64,000 nt of DNA from Cladophialophora immunda (GCF_000835495.1 NW_015622544.1:2508855-2572854), one strand, 5' to 3'; positions 44,571 through 56,132 are shown, numbered from the stretch's first letter. Translations and numbers: made by a program. The notes: generated by a model from the sequence alone, not told the origin.

Positions 44571-44576
44571 CCTCGG
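44571..44576. promoter_or_regulatory. CCTCGG element 143 bp before esterase
   Basis: This is an exact FarA/FarB-type hexamer in the short upstream region of the tannase/feruloyl esterase. It is one of four such elements within 129-232 bp of starts in this gene group. Confidence 0.45.
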
Positions 44577-45897
44577 TCTCTGGAGACAGGAAATGCATTT
44601 AGATGCCTCTACGCCTTGATGGCTGGGCTCGATGCTAAAATTTTGCCAGGGACCGGCATTCTTTTGGCCATCTCACGCAGTCTCCCATACAGACACTGGT
44701 CTCCACTGGTTAACTCCGGCCTCAAACCCCGGAATTTGCCCCAGGGGGTGGGGAAGAGGCCCAGGACGAAAGATCCAGGGATCGAGGGGCCCAGGGGGCC
44801 GAGATCTTCGGGCAATTTTGACTTGAGGCAGCTCTCATAAAAACTGGTGTTATCAATTCAGAGATTCAACATGTGCGAAAGCAGCGAGGAGCCGTGTCCT
44901 CGATATATCCCTAGGACCGGCTCTGAAACCTAAGGTTCAACGGAAGTCCTACCGCTCCGATCCCCCTTTATAGACAAGTGTCTTTATGGTCTCGTCCTTT
45001 GAGCAAAGTGGCCTCCAAGCCTCCCCTTTGGATCGTACCTCTTCTTGGTCTCCTTCAACCTGGGGTAATTCTCGCCCAATATCGTTGCACTGGCCAATTC
45101 CACCAGCCATCCTTTTCCTCGACGCCTTAAACCCCACGAACAGACAGGGAACACGAAAAGTGTCGCTAAATGTTGAAACAGGTCCCTTCCTTAGTCATGC
45201 CGAGACAAGCCTGATATGATATGATGGCTCCGACAGGCCACCAAGGGATAGGTTTCCGCCAAGACTCCGCACCCGTTGCTCACAAAATGCCTATGGGTGT
45301 GTGTTTCGCTGGATGACCCAACCACCTCTGCCCTTCTCGCTGGACGAGCATCTCTTTTCACCGCCACACCCGATATGGACAGATTCTCCTTTTGACTGAG
45401 TATATCAGGAATTCCTGAGCGGTGACAGAGGCTCCTTATCCACGAGACAAAGACAAATATTGAATACAACGGCAATAATGCGTAGAAATGTCTCTTGTGT
45501 TCCGCTCCGCGGCCGACATCGTAGGCACGGACAAGCCAGCACGACATACACAGGCTGTTGACGCCGAGCCAAAACTTCTTGACCCGCTTTTCCTGGGATA
45601 TAGGGAAACGTGAGTCCTTCACGACTACCAATTCCTGTCACCTAAGCCGAGGGGATCGTGTTCCGGCGGTCTGATCTGACATGACAATGAACCACCGGTA
45701 ATATTCCAGCAGCTCAGCTGGAGACAGTAGTCTTCGATAGGTGGAGACATCACAGCCATTCCGCACGGATGATCATCGCAAATTTTGTTGGCATGCAAAT
45801 ATCGTTGGCCAGGACCAACTACATTTGTTGTATCAGAACCTCGACGCCACGGAAAAATACAACCTGCGGATTGACACCAAGTTGCGCCAGCCTGAGC

Positions 45898-48385
45898 TCA
45901 ATAAGGATGACCGGGCATGAAGGAATCCAGGAAAGGCCAAAAATCGGCCCCATTCCACAATGGATTGTCAAACCCTCCAAAGACAGCATCGGACGAGGGA
46001 TAGTGAGAACTCTCGAGATCTGCATCGTATTGATCGATGCCGGCAAGTGTTTCTGCTGCGCTATGATTCGGCTCATGACCACTCAAGCTCTGTCACCTCA
46101 AGGTGAGTAGAAATCCCGCAGAAAGAGATTTGCAACTTACACTTGCCGCAACGCCATTTGACGGAATTGTCCCGGGAATCGCATTTGCTGTCATTCCTGT
46201 CACGTTGTTGGTGCTCTCGGGTTGGGGGGCAGCGTCACTTGGCAAACTGGCGACGAAGGCTCGTGCGATGTGAGCGAATTCGGTGAGGTAGCTGCCAGGG
46301 AGAGACCCATTGGAAGCGTGCTCCAAGAGACTGAAGTGACCCGACACGACGTCTAGTAGCACCAGGTTCCTCGGAGTCTCCGGATGGTGCGGATTTTCGA
46401 CCACAAAGTCGAAAAGAAGAAGCAGAGCCGAGAGTGGAATTATGGCCAGGATGCTGGAAGGAACGACACATCAGTAAAACTGCCTACGGCACTCAAGAAC
46501 TCGAACACTCACAATATGGGGGTAAAAGCCTCGACATCAATAAAGCTGGTGATTTCAACGACGGATCTCGCTGCATTTATCAAATTTCGCTTGCTCTCTT
46601 CCCGCCTTCCTTGCGGAGCGAGGCGTAGATTGAGCCTTTCCAGAGCGATGACCAGATGGTAGTAATAAAAATGTGTTCGGATTGCGGGATTTTTGGTTCT
46701 CGGGTCCCTAAATATTGTCTTTTGCACCGGTTCGCGAGGTCGAAAGTTGGCACTGATAGACTGTCTCCAGTCTTCGAGTAACCCCTCAATGCATCCGACA
46801 GACGCGAGGAGAACATTCGACGGCTTCCTGGATGCGCTCATGCAAAACACAGTCTCGTAAGTGATGGACAGGATTCGAGAAAACTGAATGGATGCTCGGA
46901 ACCAGTCGTATTCACCGAAAATTGCCTCTGGGATGTCCGGAATTGGACAGCTGACGTCGTAATCCGCGATCAACTGAAATTTGTTTAAGTCAACAGCCAG
47001 GGCTCTTATGCAGAGATAAACTTACAGGACTATTCCGCGCCTGAAAGTGGTAATGTTTGTCAAGATGGTAGAGTACCCAGAACGCCCTCCGAGAGGCTTC
47101 GTCAGAATTTGTGGGACTCGAAGCCTTGTGTAATCGGAGTGTCAGGGCCATACAAAGTGCTTCGGTAAGTAAGGGTTGGTTGACTTGAAGACAGCATGGA
47201 CTAGTGGAGAAGATAGACTAACGAGCAACCACGTCAGCGTGGCCAACTGAGCATTGCGCGAAAGGTGAGTTCTCGTCTTGTTCAGCACTTACGAGTGCAA
47301 TTAAAGCCTTAATGCCATCTTAGCATGCGTTGCCGGCATCGGAAACAGCTTTAATGCTTCCACTCTTGAGTAGTGTCGACTTACCTGAAGACGGTCCAGC
47401 GAATCTCTCTTCGGCACCAGGTTAGACAATTGGCATTGCGCTTCAACAAAAAAATGCCATGGCTTGCCAGTTCCGGCTCGAAAGTTCTCGCCGTTTTCCA
47501 AGAGACAACCCAACGCAAGCACGGCATAGTATAAGGCGACAAATGGGCCTTTTGGCGTGCTGGCACTGCCGAAGTCGGCCAGATCATCGAGATCTCGATA
47601 TTTACTTTCAAATTCTGTTCGATTCAAAAAAGGGAACAACGGGTGGATCTGGTCGAAATATCCTGAACCATAAAATCAGTGGCTGGGAAGTAGAAGAGAA
47701 GGGGCGTGGGGATATCTCAGCACGATTGACATATAACTCTCTCTCTTCCCGTGAGACGTGGATATGGTGGCTGTTTTGGCTGCGCACAGGCGAAGGGGAC
47801 ACGGCATCGCTGCCTTCGCTTAGCCGTGCTCTTAGGGAGTTGTCGATGCCATTTATTAGCTCCTTTAAACGAGGGTTCCCAGTCTTTGCGGTCAAACAGT
47901 TAAGCCTCTGTTCGGAAAAAAAGGCCAGGCTAGAACTGGTAGCTGCAAAAATCCCCATTCATGAGCTGATAATGCGCCTTGCTCCTGTTCTGGGAGGACC
48001 TACAACGTTTGTCATGCACCTGAGCATGGCGTCAGCGAAACATGCCACGGAGTATGCACCTGGCACCACCTTCAAAATCGAGAACTCATCATCAGGATCT
48101 GCTTCTTTCGCTCCCCCTTCCAAGAGTCCATCTATCAACAATTTTGAAGGCTTCTCTTGAGACTCGGTGCTCGCAAGAGAAGTGGCCGATTCTAAGATGT
48201 CGTGTTAGCCACGTCAAAATACAAGAAGCAGCCCAAGATGGGAGTCGAGAAGTTACCGAAGGCGTCCGGTATCTTCGCTTCGCGAGGCTGAATTCGCACA
48301 CTTCATTCCTTTTCTGGATAAAGCGTCAACATGCCGAATAGTTTAGAAGGATAGATTGAACAACCGTGCATTGATTACAAGTCAT
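45898..48385 (-). pseudogene. Fungal-specific transcription factor gene, incomplete or decaying
   Basis: The C-terminal half is clear. LYHLDKHYHFQARNSP joins LIADYDVSCPIPDIP (intron 46974-47025), and FTPIF joins ILAIIPLSALLLLFDFVVEN (intron 46454-46512). A last exon (46089-45898) ends DFWPFLDSFMPGHPY. The central regulatory domain is also clear: YVNR joins YFDQIHPLFPFLNRTEF, then ALYYAVLALGCLLENG. Between about 47030 and 47330 I could not find splice sites that keep one frame through ALIAL, LATLTWLL and EALCMALTLRLHK. At 47959-47961 an in-frame TGA separates two long segments. At the 5' end only half a zinc cluster is visible (TCNQCT joining KRNEVCEF across 48300-48370); the first Cys-x2-Cys half is missing or frame-shifted. 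This was a Zn2Cys6 regulator, probably no longer functional. It is divergent from the MFS transporter. Confidence 0.65.
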
Positions 48386-49581
48386 CGTTTGTCCTGGCAA
48401 CGTTTGCGGGGCTTGTCGTAAGGCAAATTTTGTCAGCGCCCTTCTAGCCTCCAAAGAGCGAATCTCAGTACCCGGGATGTAAACTAAACATACCGATACA
48501 CCTAACCTTGCGGCTACGACACTGGTTGCACGACTTGTTGACCCTATGAGCAGGCATCGAAACGTCCGGTTAATGTTGAGCTGCAACACAAGAATTGTTG
48601 TCTTCGTGTCTCGGCTCGGGCTTTGTTCCACGGGTAGTTGTGAAAGGAAGTTCGCTCCTCGGACATTGAGGCTCGAGTATCGAGGATTAAAAATCTCTCA
48701 GAGCTCGGTGCTCGGATCTTGGCGACAACTTAACTTTGGGATCTAGCAGGCTCGCAGGGTAGTTTCCGCGGTTTTGGCAATTTAGCTCCACCTCCACGAG
48801 GTATACCCACTCCATCGCTCCCACTCCACAAATCCGTGGGTGCCAATGGCGTCCTAGTCGCATGACAATCATTTCGGATGATGATCATTGCATACCTCTC
48901 TCTCGTTGTGCTCTGGGGGCGGCCTTTTTCTCACGGTACTAGTTCTCGCGCCACTAATCGTGTCCTCTGCATTGCATCTGGGCAAAGATCAACAGCCGGA
49001 ATCTTGTCTCCCCCGAGGATACATGGGCTCCTTGGGTATGGCGGTGCCAGTTCATGTCACATTCGAGCTTCTATGATGAGCGTGAGTTGCGACGGAGATC
49101 GTTTGGGTGCCATCGCTGACTCTAGAGTGGTAGAAAAAAGGGGGAAGTATTAGATGTCTCTGTCTCATCTTCACTCCGAGATCCCAAAAGCCGTAAACAC
49201 CGTATTCAAAATCAAATTGACTCGCAATGTTGGCCGCAGAACTCGCCCCACAAAGACGGGCGATAATTTAGACTTCCAAATTTCTGCAGCCTGTGTCGGA
49301 TAGCTCCAAAATCTACAAGGCTGAATCAAGGTACGAGCTGATGCCTTTCGGATGACAGAGAACTCCTAGGCGCCCCCCCCCCCCACAAACAAGGCTTGTC
49401 GTCGAAAATGTAGACATCAAGTGGCAAATGTACGAACCGAGCTCCGGGGCTGTACCCAGCCTTAACCCATCAGACCAGTGAGCGATGAACGTATATGTAC
49501 AACCCTCTCTCTCTCGCGCAGAGGAGTTTCGTCCTCGATATTGTGCATATCTTGGATTACCAACACATATTCGATAGCTAG
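48386..49581. other. Divergent intergenic region between regulator and MFS gene
   Basis: About 1.2 kb with no supported gene, although the regulator's lost 5' exon may lie here. A C-run of about 14 lies at 49371-49385, and CCGAGG at about 49012. Confidence 0.4.
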
Positions 49582-51625
49582 ATGCAGTCCATGATGTCGG
49601 TGGTGATGTTTGCATACCGCAAGATCAAAGAGTACAGTTCACACCAGGATCTCAACAGTTCCGGCAGCGCTTTGTGGGAAGGACGAGGCCTTTCCATCAA
49701 CCTAGAGAGATGGCTCTGCCCTTTGGCCCTCCTCCCTGCATACATTGTCTCCAGTTTGGAGTTGACCATCGTTGCGTCAGCGCTGCCCGAGATTTCAACA
49801 TACTTTGGTGAGTATTGCCAAATCGCCGAGTCACTAAAAGCACGCTGAACGGATTCCAAAGATAGGTTCGATCAACTCAACTGGCTCGTCACCGCTTTTA
49901 CTCTGACATCTACCTCATTCATTCCGGCATTTGGGCAGTTAGCTGATACATTTGGTCGCCACCCGGCCCTACAATTCGCTGTTCTACTTTCACTGATCGG
50001 TAGCGTGCTATGCGCAGTTGCGCCGTCATGGCCTGTGCTCCTGCTGGGACGGTCGCTGCAAGGAATCGGAGTTGCTGGCATAGAAAACATCACTCTGATT
50101 ATTCTGGCAGAGCAAGGCTCTCTGGAAGAGCAAGCAAGTAATTTGAGCATGTTTCAACTGTTGAATGGGCTGGGCTATAGTAAGTTGGATCTCATATCTG
50201 TTCTTCAAGTTCGTCAAACCTTATCAAAGTGCAATAGGTATCGGGCCCATGATAGGGGGTCGACTCGCCAAAGCAAATTGGCGATTCTGCTTCGTCCTTT
50301 GAGCCGGCCTGGCCTTCGTGAGTCTTTTTACGATTTTCGGTCTGAGGCACCGGTTGAAGCTGGGACGACTATCAGCCTTCCACCCTCTAGAGAGTCAAAC
50401 TCGCTGGCGTGTTCTCATGTCAGGCTTTGCCACGCTAGATCACATCGGCATTTTCTTGTTCACTGCAGGTGTAGGCCTCATCATCCTGGCTATCACATGG
50501 GGTGGCTCAACCTTCCCGTGGAGTTCTCCGGCAGTCATCGCTTCTCTCGCTATCGGATCATGTTGTATGCTTCTCTTTGGGCTATTGGAATATCTGCTCG
50601 AACCGGGCCGTGTGCTTGCCAAAAGATTCGACCGGACTGTCCCCATGATTCCCGCGTCACTCTTTCGCGAGAAAGACATTGGTATCATCTGCTTCATCTC
50701 CTGCAGTGCAGGAGCGGCATTTTACTCTATCTTCTACTATATCAGCATATACTTCACCCTTGTTGAGCAAGACTCGGCCGCCAAAGCCGGATTAAAATTG
50801 CTCTATTACGTTCCAGGTCTGGCCATTGGCGTTTTCGCTGCCCGGTACTGCTGTAACAGTTGGCCTCGTCAGACATTCTGGGCATTGTTTATCGGAACAA
50901 TCATCGAGACAGCAGGGATTGCGGTTGTCACAGCTGCGATCAAGAAGCGCGACGAAGTTCTCGTTACAGTTATGATGGCATTTTCAGGCGCGGGCACCGG
51001 GGCGCTATTTATGCCCAGCAACGTGCATCTAGCGGGCATGTTCCCAAGCAGCCTCTCCGCTGCATACAGCTTGGTGCGATTCTCACTTCCATTCGGAGGC
51101 ACGGTTGCCCTAACCATCATGAGCTCCGTCTTCCAAAACCGCCTCGACCAAAAATTCAATCTGAATTCGGACGGTGTCCAAAGTGCGACTCTCCGAACTA
51201 TCACGGCCGCCGACAGTGCCCCCGACCCGCGATTGAATAGCACTTACGCTCGTCTGCCAGCCACACAGGAAGCTATCAGAAGACAAACCTCAGATGCCAT
51301 CATGTGGGCTTTTGTCTCTATTATTCCTGTACTTGCTGTGGCTGTGGTATTATCAGCATTCCTAGGAAATGTATGGGTTCCAAAGAACATGCACGACAAC
51401 GATGTCGATGTGCAGCGCACGCGAAAACAAAACCCCAACGTAACCGACGGAGGACAAGACCTTACGAACATCAGTCCAACTACCCAGCAAGTCCCGGCCA
51501 TGGAGATGATACAAGTACAAGAGGCGATCACTGGTGATTCTCCTGCAAATGTTCCCCGCATAATTCATTCAGGGTATCTGTTGTACCTACTTCGGGGCCT
51601 TACGAAGCCAGAGGGACTGGTATAG
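49582..51625 (+). pseudogene. MFS transporter (DHA2, 14-TM drug efflux type) with in-frame TGA
   Basis: Three exons join in frame: 49582-49807, 49862-50179 and 50238-51625 (54- and 58-bp introns). They span 643 codons of a DHA2-type transporter: AYIVSSLELTIVASALPEIS, FDQLNWLVTAFTLTS, LADTFGRHPALQ, LLLGRSLQGIGVAGIENI (motif C region) and SIGPMIGGRLAKANWRF. Then, after CFVL, TGA at 50300-50302 interrupts the frame, which continues AGLAFVSLFTIFGLRHRLK and all later helices to a hydrophilic tail. No intron of plausible length removes the stop. The truncated product would end after about six helices, so the gene is called a pseudogene. It is divergent from a regulator gene that also looks broken, as if both members of a transporter/regulator pair were released from selection. 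Confidence 0.8.
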
Positions 51626-51977
51626 AGATGTACATTTTGATCCAGAGTCTCCGGTGGTGGCCACTTAAGGGTAGCATCATGAGGTATGGTGTGTTTGGTC
51701 ATTTTAAGTACATGATATTGGTTGTAAGGCATATGTTGTAAGACTCAATAGTTGCAAGCTAGCGCGAAGACTTGGTCGGGAAGGATGAAAAACGTCAGCG
51801 GCTCAAAAGGGGTGGAGTTGTATTGTTCCCCTAGAAGGCAGATTCGGCCGTCCAGCATTTGTCCAAGAACTTCGAAGCCAGCTATGACTAGAACAAAATG
51901 GTCCCCCACACCTGTCTCAGCAAGTCAGGCGACGCCCACCGCCTTTTGTACTGCTGGTCGAAAGGCAATGAAGATCC

Positions 51978-52159
51978 AGTCTACATTATTGCGCGACGGT
52001 TCATACTATTGTTCGCTGTGGCAATATCCGGGATTCCAGCATCTAACCTTCTGGTTGCCATGAAGATCACTGGTACAATCCCAGTCATATTCGACAACTT
52101 GATCAATGCTAGGTTCGACCATAATCTGAACTATCAATCTCCCAGCTAGTATCATGCAT
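51978..52159 (+). pseudogene. Relic of the 5' end of a PhoD-type phosphatase gene
   Basis: This aligns by eye with 59007-59190 at the start of the intact PhoD gene. It shares ttcatac-attgttcgctg, the start-codon block ccatgaagatcactgg, the block cttgatcaa-gctagg and ccataatctgaactatc, then tatcatgcat. The encoded peptide retains LINARFDHNLNYQSPS and then hits TAG where the intact gene has CAG. Nothing homologous follows, so it is a truncated copy. It has the same orientation, about 7 kb from the source, and the similarity extends upstream of the ATG. Confidence 0.85.
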
Positions 52160-52399
52160 AGCTTTCAAAAGACTATGCTAGACGTTTGCCTTCCTCTCTT
52201 TGAATATTGCTCTACTTCAGACCACGTAATACTCGATCACATGTCTCGTTGATGGCCTCTAGTAGACACGCCATTTCATGACAACCATCGACATGACATA
52301 GTAACCGTATTGATCACGGTCGTTATACCATCTGTCTCCTGTCTTCTTTGTACCTATGTAGCATGTGCCTGACTTGGGAATGAGGATCACGGCTTAGGT

Positions 52400-52448
52400 C
52401 TTCTTCTTCTTCTTCTTCTTCTTCTTCTTCTTCTTCTTCTTCTTCTTC
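52400..52448. repeat. (CTT)n microsatellite, about 16 units
   Basis: A perfect trinucleotide run between the PhoD relic and the 3' end of PEX11. Confidence 0.95.
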
Positions 52449-52545
52449 CCTGTCTGCCCTGCCGCCATAGCGGTGTAGACCTTATCGCTGTCATGTGGTA
52501 AGTTTATGCTTACCTTCACTGCCTCCTCCAAATTCCCACAATAAC

Positions 52546-53600
52546 TTAAGGGTTGACTCTCTTCCAGGCCTCCCTCATCGCAATTGCTGCGCTGATGGTC
52601 CCTGCGATGCCAGCCGTGACAGGGTCAAGGAGGAAGTAGCCTGTTACGCAAGCGCCGATAATCAAATCAGATATATCAGCTACAAGGGCGTTGTGTAGAG
52701 TTTGCCGTTGCCGAGTGACTGACGCCGTAGTGGTTGGAATGCCCTGCGATTTCTCGTCTTTGCTGCTTCCAGATTTAAGGGCTTGTGGTGGCTTCGAAGA
52801 TAGCCGAAACAATTCGTAGAGACCGAGGGAAACGGAGACTATGAGGGAGTAGAACCATAGTTTCCACGCCTCGAGTTGTAAAGATCTAGCCCATCCGTGA
52901 TCAGTGATTGACATGGCGTTAAGCTGTGTTGCCAGAAACGTTAGTCAGCAGCTCTGCCCAAAGAATAAAATGTTCGTTAGTGGAAGCCATACGATAGTGA
53001 ACATCTCAAGGAACAAAAACATTCCCAACAAACTAAACTTGAGAGCCCCGAGGAGACTCTTGATGTTATCATGATTGCCGCTCGTCTTAAAGCCTGTTGG
53101 GGTGAATTGGACTTGAGTCTTTTCGCCATTTGTTGAATATTTGCTTGATGGTTTTTTGGAGCCTTGCAAAAGTCTATACGCCGTCATCCAGCAATTTATC
53201 CATTTGAAGAAGTATAGGTAGCGCCTGCCTATTCTCGATTGTATCAGGTGCTAATCTGCCAGGAATTATACTTCGATGGAAATGACCGTGGGATGCCTTA
53301 CCTAGAGCAAATTGATTCCCTGCTGTAGTCCACCGAAGGACCTGGTGGCTCCCAGGAGGTCCAAAAGTGGCACCTATTTGAGATAGAGATTGGAGGAGTT
53401 TGAGCGTTCGCTCAACTGCAGCTTTTGATGTCCAAGAAAAGTCATTTAGTGCGTCTCACAAATTGACCAACTCCGGATTCAATATGCATATGTACTTGAT
53501 TCAGATTGTTTCAAATGTTATGGGAATTTTGGAAAGTCATGTTCAGAGACTTACAGCAGTCATTCACAAAATTCACTATTGCTTCAACTGTCTTGTCCAT
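52546..53600 (-). CDS. PEX11: Peroxisomal biogenesis factor 11 (PEX11-type membrane-shaping protein)
   Basis: Four exons join in frame: 53600-53555, 53454-53302, 53228-52993 and 52923-52546. Introns are 100, 73 and 69 bp and the product is 270 residues. The N-terminus reads MDKTVEAIVNFVNDCYALND, then ERTLKLLQSLSQI. The amphipathic region QFALGRRYLYFFKWINCW lies where PEX11 proteins insert into the peroxisomal membrane and drive elongation and fission. GMFLFLEMFTI and KLWFYSLIVSVSLGLYELF are hydrophobic segments. The C-terminus has LVADISDLIIGACVTGYFLL and GIAGTISAAIAM, matching the conserved PEX11 ending (NALVADxxDL...G..G..S). It may be a PEX11C-type divergent paralogue rather than the main PEX11, since sequence agreement is in pattern more than in identity. 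Peroxisomal neighbours in the window are the -AKL ligase and the -AKI thioesterase, but they are not adjacent. Confidence 0.8.
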
Positions 53601-54530
53601 GGCATTTGTGAATCAACTACGAGGTATGTTGTTTTGTTAGCATACCAAGATGGCTGTTTTTTTGGGGCAATTTTAGACCCTGTACCAGTTGTTTAGCAGG
53701 AATCTTTTGAAGGATTCTGTTCTCTATCACTGACCGTTGATTGATTAATGGGTGAGTGGCTTCTGGCTAATCCGATATAGATGGCAAGCTTATGGTTCTG
53801 TTGATAGAGCTCTTCGCGGCGGTGTTGCCACCTGAACGGAGGAACTACCAATTGATATATGCTGAATACAATAGCGTGAAGAATAATTTTTTGCACAGCT
53901 CTTCTATCGAGTTTCTTGTGGAAAAATGAGTAAGTAAGCGCAAAGTTTCCTATCGTCTTGGGTTTTGTAGTTATCTCTCGCAAGCAAAAAAAGTCACAGG
54001 ATCCACCCACCCGTAAAATCCCGTCTCCGAGTAGTATGACCTTCCCCAGTAGAGGGTCCCCACTTGAGTCTCTCGCGTCTACTACAGATAAACATATATT
54101 GGTGCAAAGACAGCGTCCTATTCAGGAACAGGATCAATGCGAAGATCGCAAATAAGAACTTCCGAAGGTGAACACCGCATGAAGATATGCAGCCACCTTG
54201 CCGGATGAATCCAATCTTGAGAGAATGACGTTTCTCGATATGACGAGCCGCCAGAAGTAGCAAATTAATGATTTGTTGATTGAAAATTACAAGCCACCGT
54301 TCGGTGGGATCTAATGACCAAATAAGGGTAAGGGGAGGCCGGAACGTCGAATGTAGGAGTCATTTTTAGTGGAGTGGACAAAAGCCGAAAACGAATCAAG
54401 ATTGATGCCGTAGATTAACCAACTGCTGTACTTTAGTATATATAACCCTCTAAATGAGGCAAAACTCCTGAGTACTGGCTTAAATTCTGACGCAAACATA
54501 ACTTTGAAGTAGGAGGACATCGTCGCAACC
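53601..54530. other. Divergent intergenic region
   Basis: Upstream DNA shared by PEX11 (-) and the HAD phosphatase (+). Moderately AT-rich; frames at 53693-54010, 53994-54263 and 54311-54589 (-) have no recognisable motif. Confidence 0.4.
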
Positions 54531-55533
54531 ATGACGGTACCCAAATATTTGACACAGAACAGAGGTGCTATCAGTGCATTCATAGACAAATACGACGTAT
54601 GTATTTTTCTGTTCTAACCTTACTTCTACGTTACCGCGTGGAATTCGATACTGACTCAATCTTCAGGTCTTCCTCTGTGACTGCGACGGTGTTCTCTGGT
54701 CCGGTGATTATGTTTTTCCCGGCACGGTCCATACACTGGAACTACTCCGGAAACAGAATAAACAGGTCTTGTTCGTGACCAACAACTCGACCAAATCCCG
54801 ACAAGAATACAAGAGGAAGCTGGAACAAATCGGTTTGCCGACGAGTATAGAGGAGATCTTTGGATCGTCCTACTCTGCAAGCGTATTTATTGCGAGAATA
54901 CTACCCCAGTCATACCCCGAGCTGAAGAAGAGGAACAAAGTCTTCGTGATAGGAGAGGCTGGAATCGAGACAGAGCTAGACGCCGAAGCCATACCATATC
55001 TTGGAGGTACCGATTCCACTTACAGACGAGAAATGACGCCCGAAGACTACCAGTTACTCGCCGCAGGTGATCCTTCGGTACTGGACCCGTATGTTGGAGC
55101 GGTGCTCGTGGGCTTGGATTTCCATTTTAATCACCTTAAGGTATGCTATGCGTACCATTATATTAGACGCGGAGCTCTCTTCCTGGCAACGAACCTGGAT
55201 TCGACTATCCCGTCTGCTGGTGGCCTTTTCCCTGGAGCAGGATCCGTTGTTGCGCCACTGGTTAAGATGCTCGGCGGTCAAGAGCCCCTAGTATTTGGAA
55301 AACCGAACCAGGCAATGATGGATGCGATTCAAGAAAAGGTCAAGTTTGACCCGAGGAAAGCTTGTATGGTAGGCGACCAAACAAGTACTGACATCAGGTT
55401 TGGGATAGAAGGTAAACTCGGAGGAACTTTGGGAGTGCTGACGGGTGTGGCAACTAAGCACGATTTTTTTGATGATGAATTTCGACCGCATTACTATATT
55501 GATAAATTGGGGGATCTTTTGGAAGGAGCATAG
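54531..55533 (+). CDS. p-Nitrophenylphosphatase / phosphoglycolate phosphatase-type HAD hydrolase (PHO13-like)
   Basis: Two exons, 54531-54596 and 54667-55533, flank a 70-bp intron. They join as FIDKYDVFLCDCDGVLWSGD and give 310 residues. HAD motif I is DCDGVLW with the Asp nucleophile and the second Asp. Motif II is FVTNNSTKSRQEY. The C2-type cap includes VGLDFHFNHLKVCYAYHYIR. The Lys of motif III is in FGKPNQAMMDAIQEK, and motif IV is MVGDQTSTDIRFG. This order and length match the yeast PHO13 / mammalian PGP group, cytosolic metabolite-repair enzymes that remove toxic phosphorylated side products such as 2-phosphoglycolate. The usual GDxLxTDI is GDQTSTDI here. It lies two genes upstream of PhoD, with a Git1-like permease between. 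Confidence 0.92.
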
Positions 55534-56132
55534 GTCTTAAAGAGACGAGATCGCGCATGTCCTCAACATGCAGGGGAAGGTACCTCCAGCAGATAGGAGT
55601 GATCTCGCCGAACAATCATACATCGGTAGATAAGCCTCGATCTGTGAAGATCTCGGAATTTCGATTGGAAAATAAACAGTGTGTTGGTGACATTTTGAAT
55701 CATTGGCGAGTAGAATATCACCCTGCCGTCTGAACAGGAACCGATGTCCCTTTCTTTGGGCATTCGTAAAGTATATATACCACTCACGGTTTCGATGTAC
55801 AGCGGTATGCGAGAAGTCTGTTTACTCAGGAAACCCGCAAAGGCCACAGCGATTAAAAAAAGGCAGAATCTGAGTTGAAAGGGTGTATCACACAATCTCA
55901 AAGGAAAGTCTGTCCTATTTATGAGCCAACCAAACACGGGCCAAGTAGATGAATCAAATTGGCTACGAAGAGAGTCTAACTCTCTGGGAGTAATGACATT
56001 GTATATATAAGTATAGTGCCCTATGCCCTGTGGATCAAGCAGCAAGCTATTCAATGAGCGTGTTGAGTCGCACCCGCGATATTCGTGACCTGGCTTCTAC
56101 CTGGTTGCGTGTAGAAAAAGGGGACAGAAAAC
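55534..56132. other. Convergent intergenic region
   Basis: This lies between the 3' ends of the HAD phosphatase (+) and the permease (-). A - strand frame at 55563-56054 (163 codons) is Phe/Ser-rich without a recognisable domain and is not called. Confidence 0.4.

Larger units (their letters stand above)
44429..45897. other. Intergenic region
   Basis: This holds the promoter of the tannase/feruloyl esterase and the 3' flank of the - strand regulator. It contains four GGTCGA units (44481-44504), CCTCGG at 44571-44576 and another CCGAGG at about 45647. Short frames on both strands are unsupported. Confidence 0.45.
51626..52545. other. Intergenic region with PhoD relic and microsatellite
   Basis: This is the 3' flank of the MFS gene and of the - strand PEX11 gene. 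Within it are the PhoD 5'-fragment (51978-52159) and a (CTT)n microsatellite (52400-52448), listed separately. Nothing else is supported. Confidence 0.5.

Noticed and set aside
52400..52448. CRISPR-like or coding repeat
   Set aside because: Simple (CTT)n microsatellite with no spacers; CRISPR arrays are not expected in a fungal nuclear genome.
55563..56054. 163-codon - strand frame after the Git1-like gene
   Set aside because: No domain; it lies in the 3' convergent region and is probably a chance frame.
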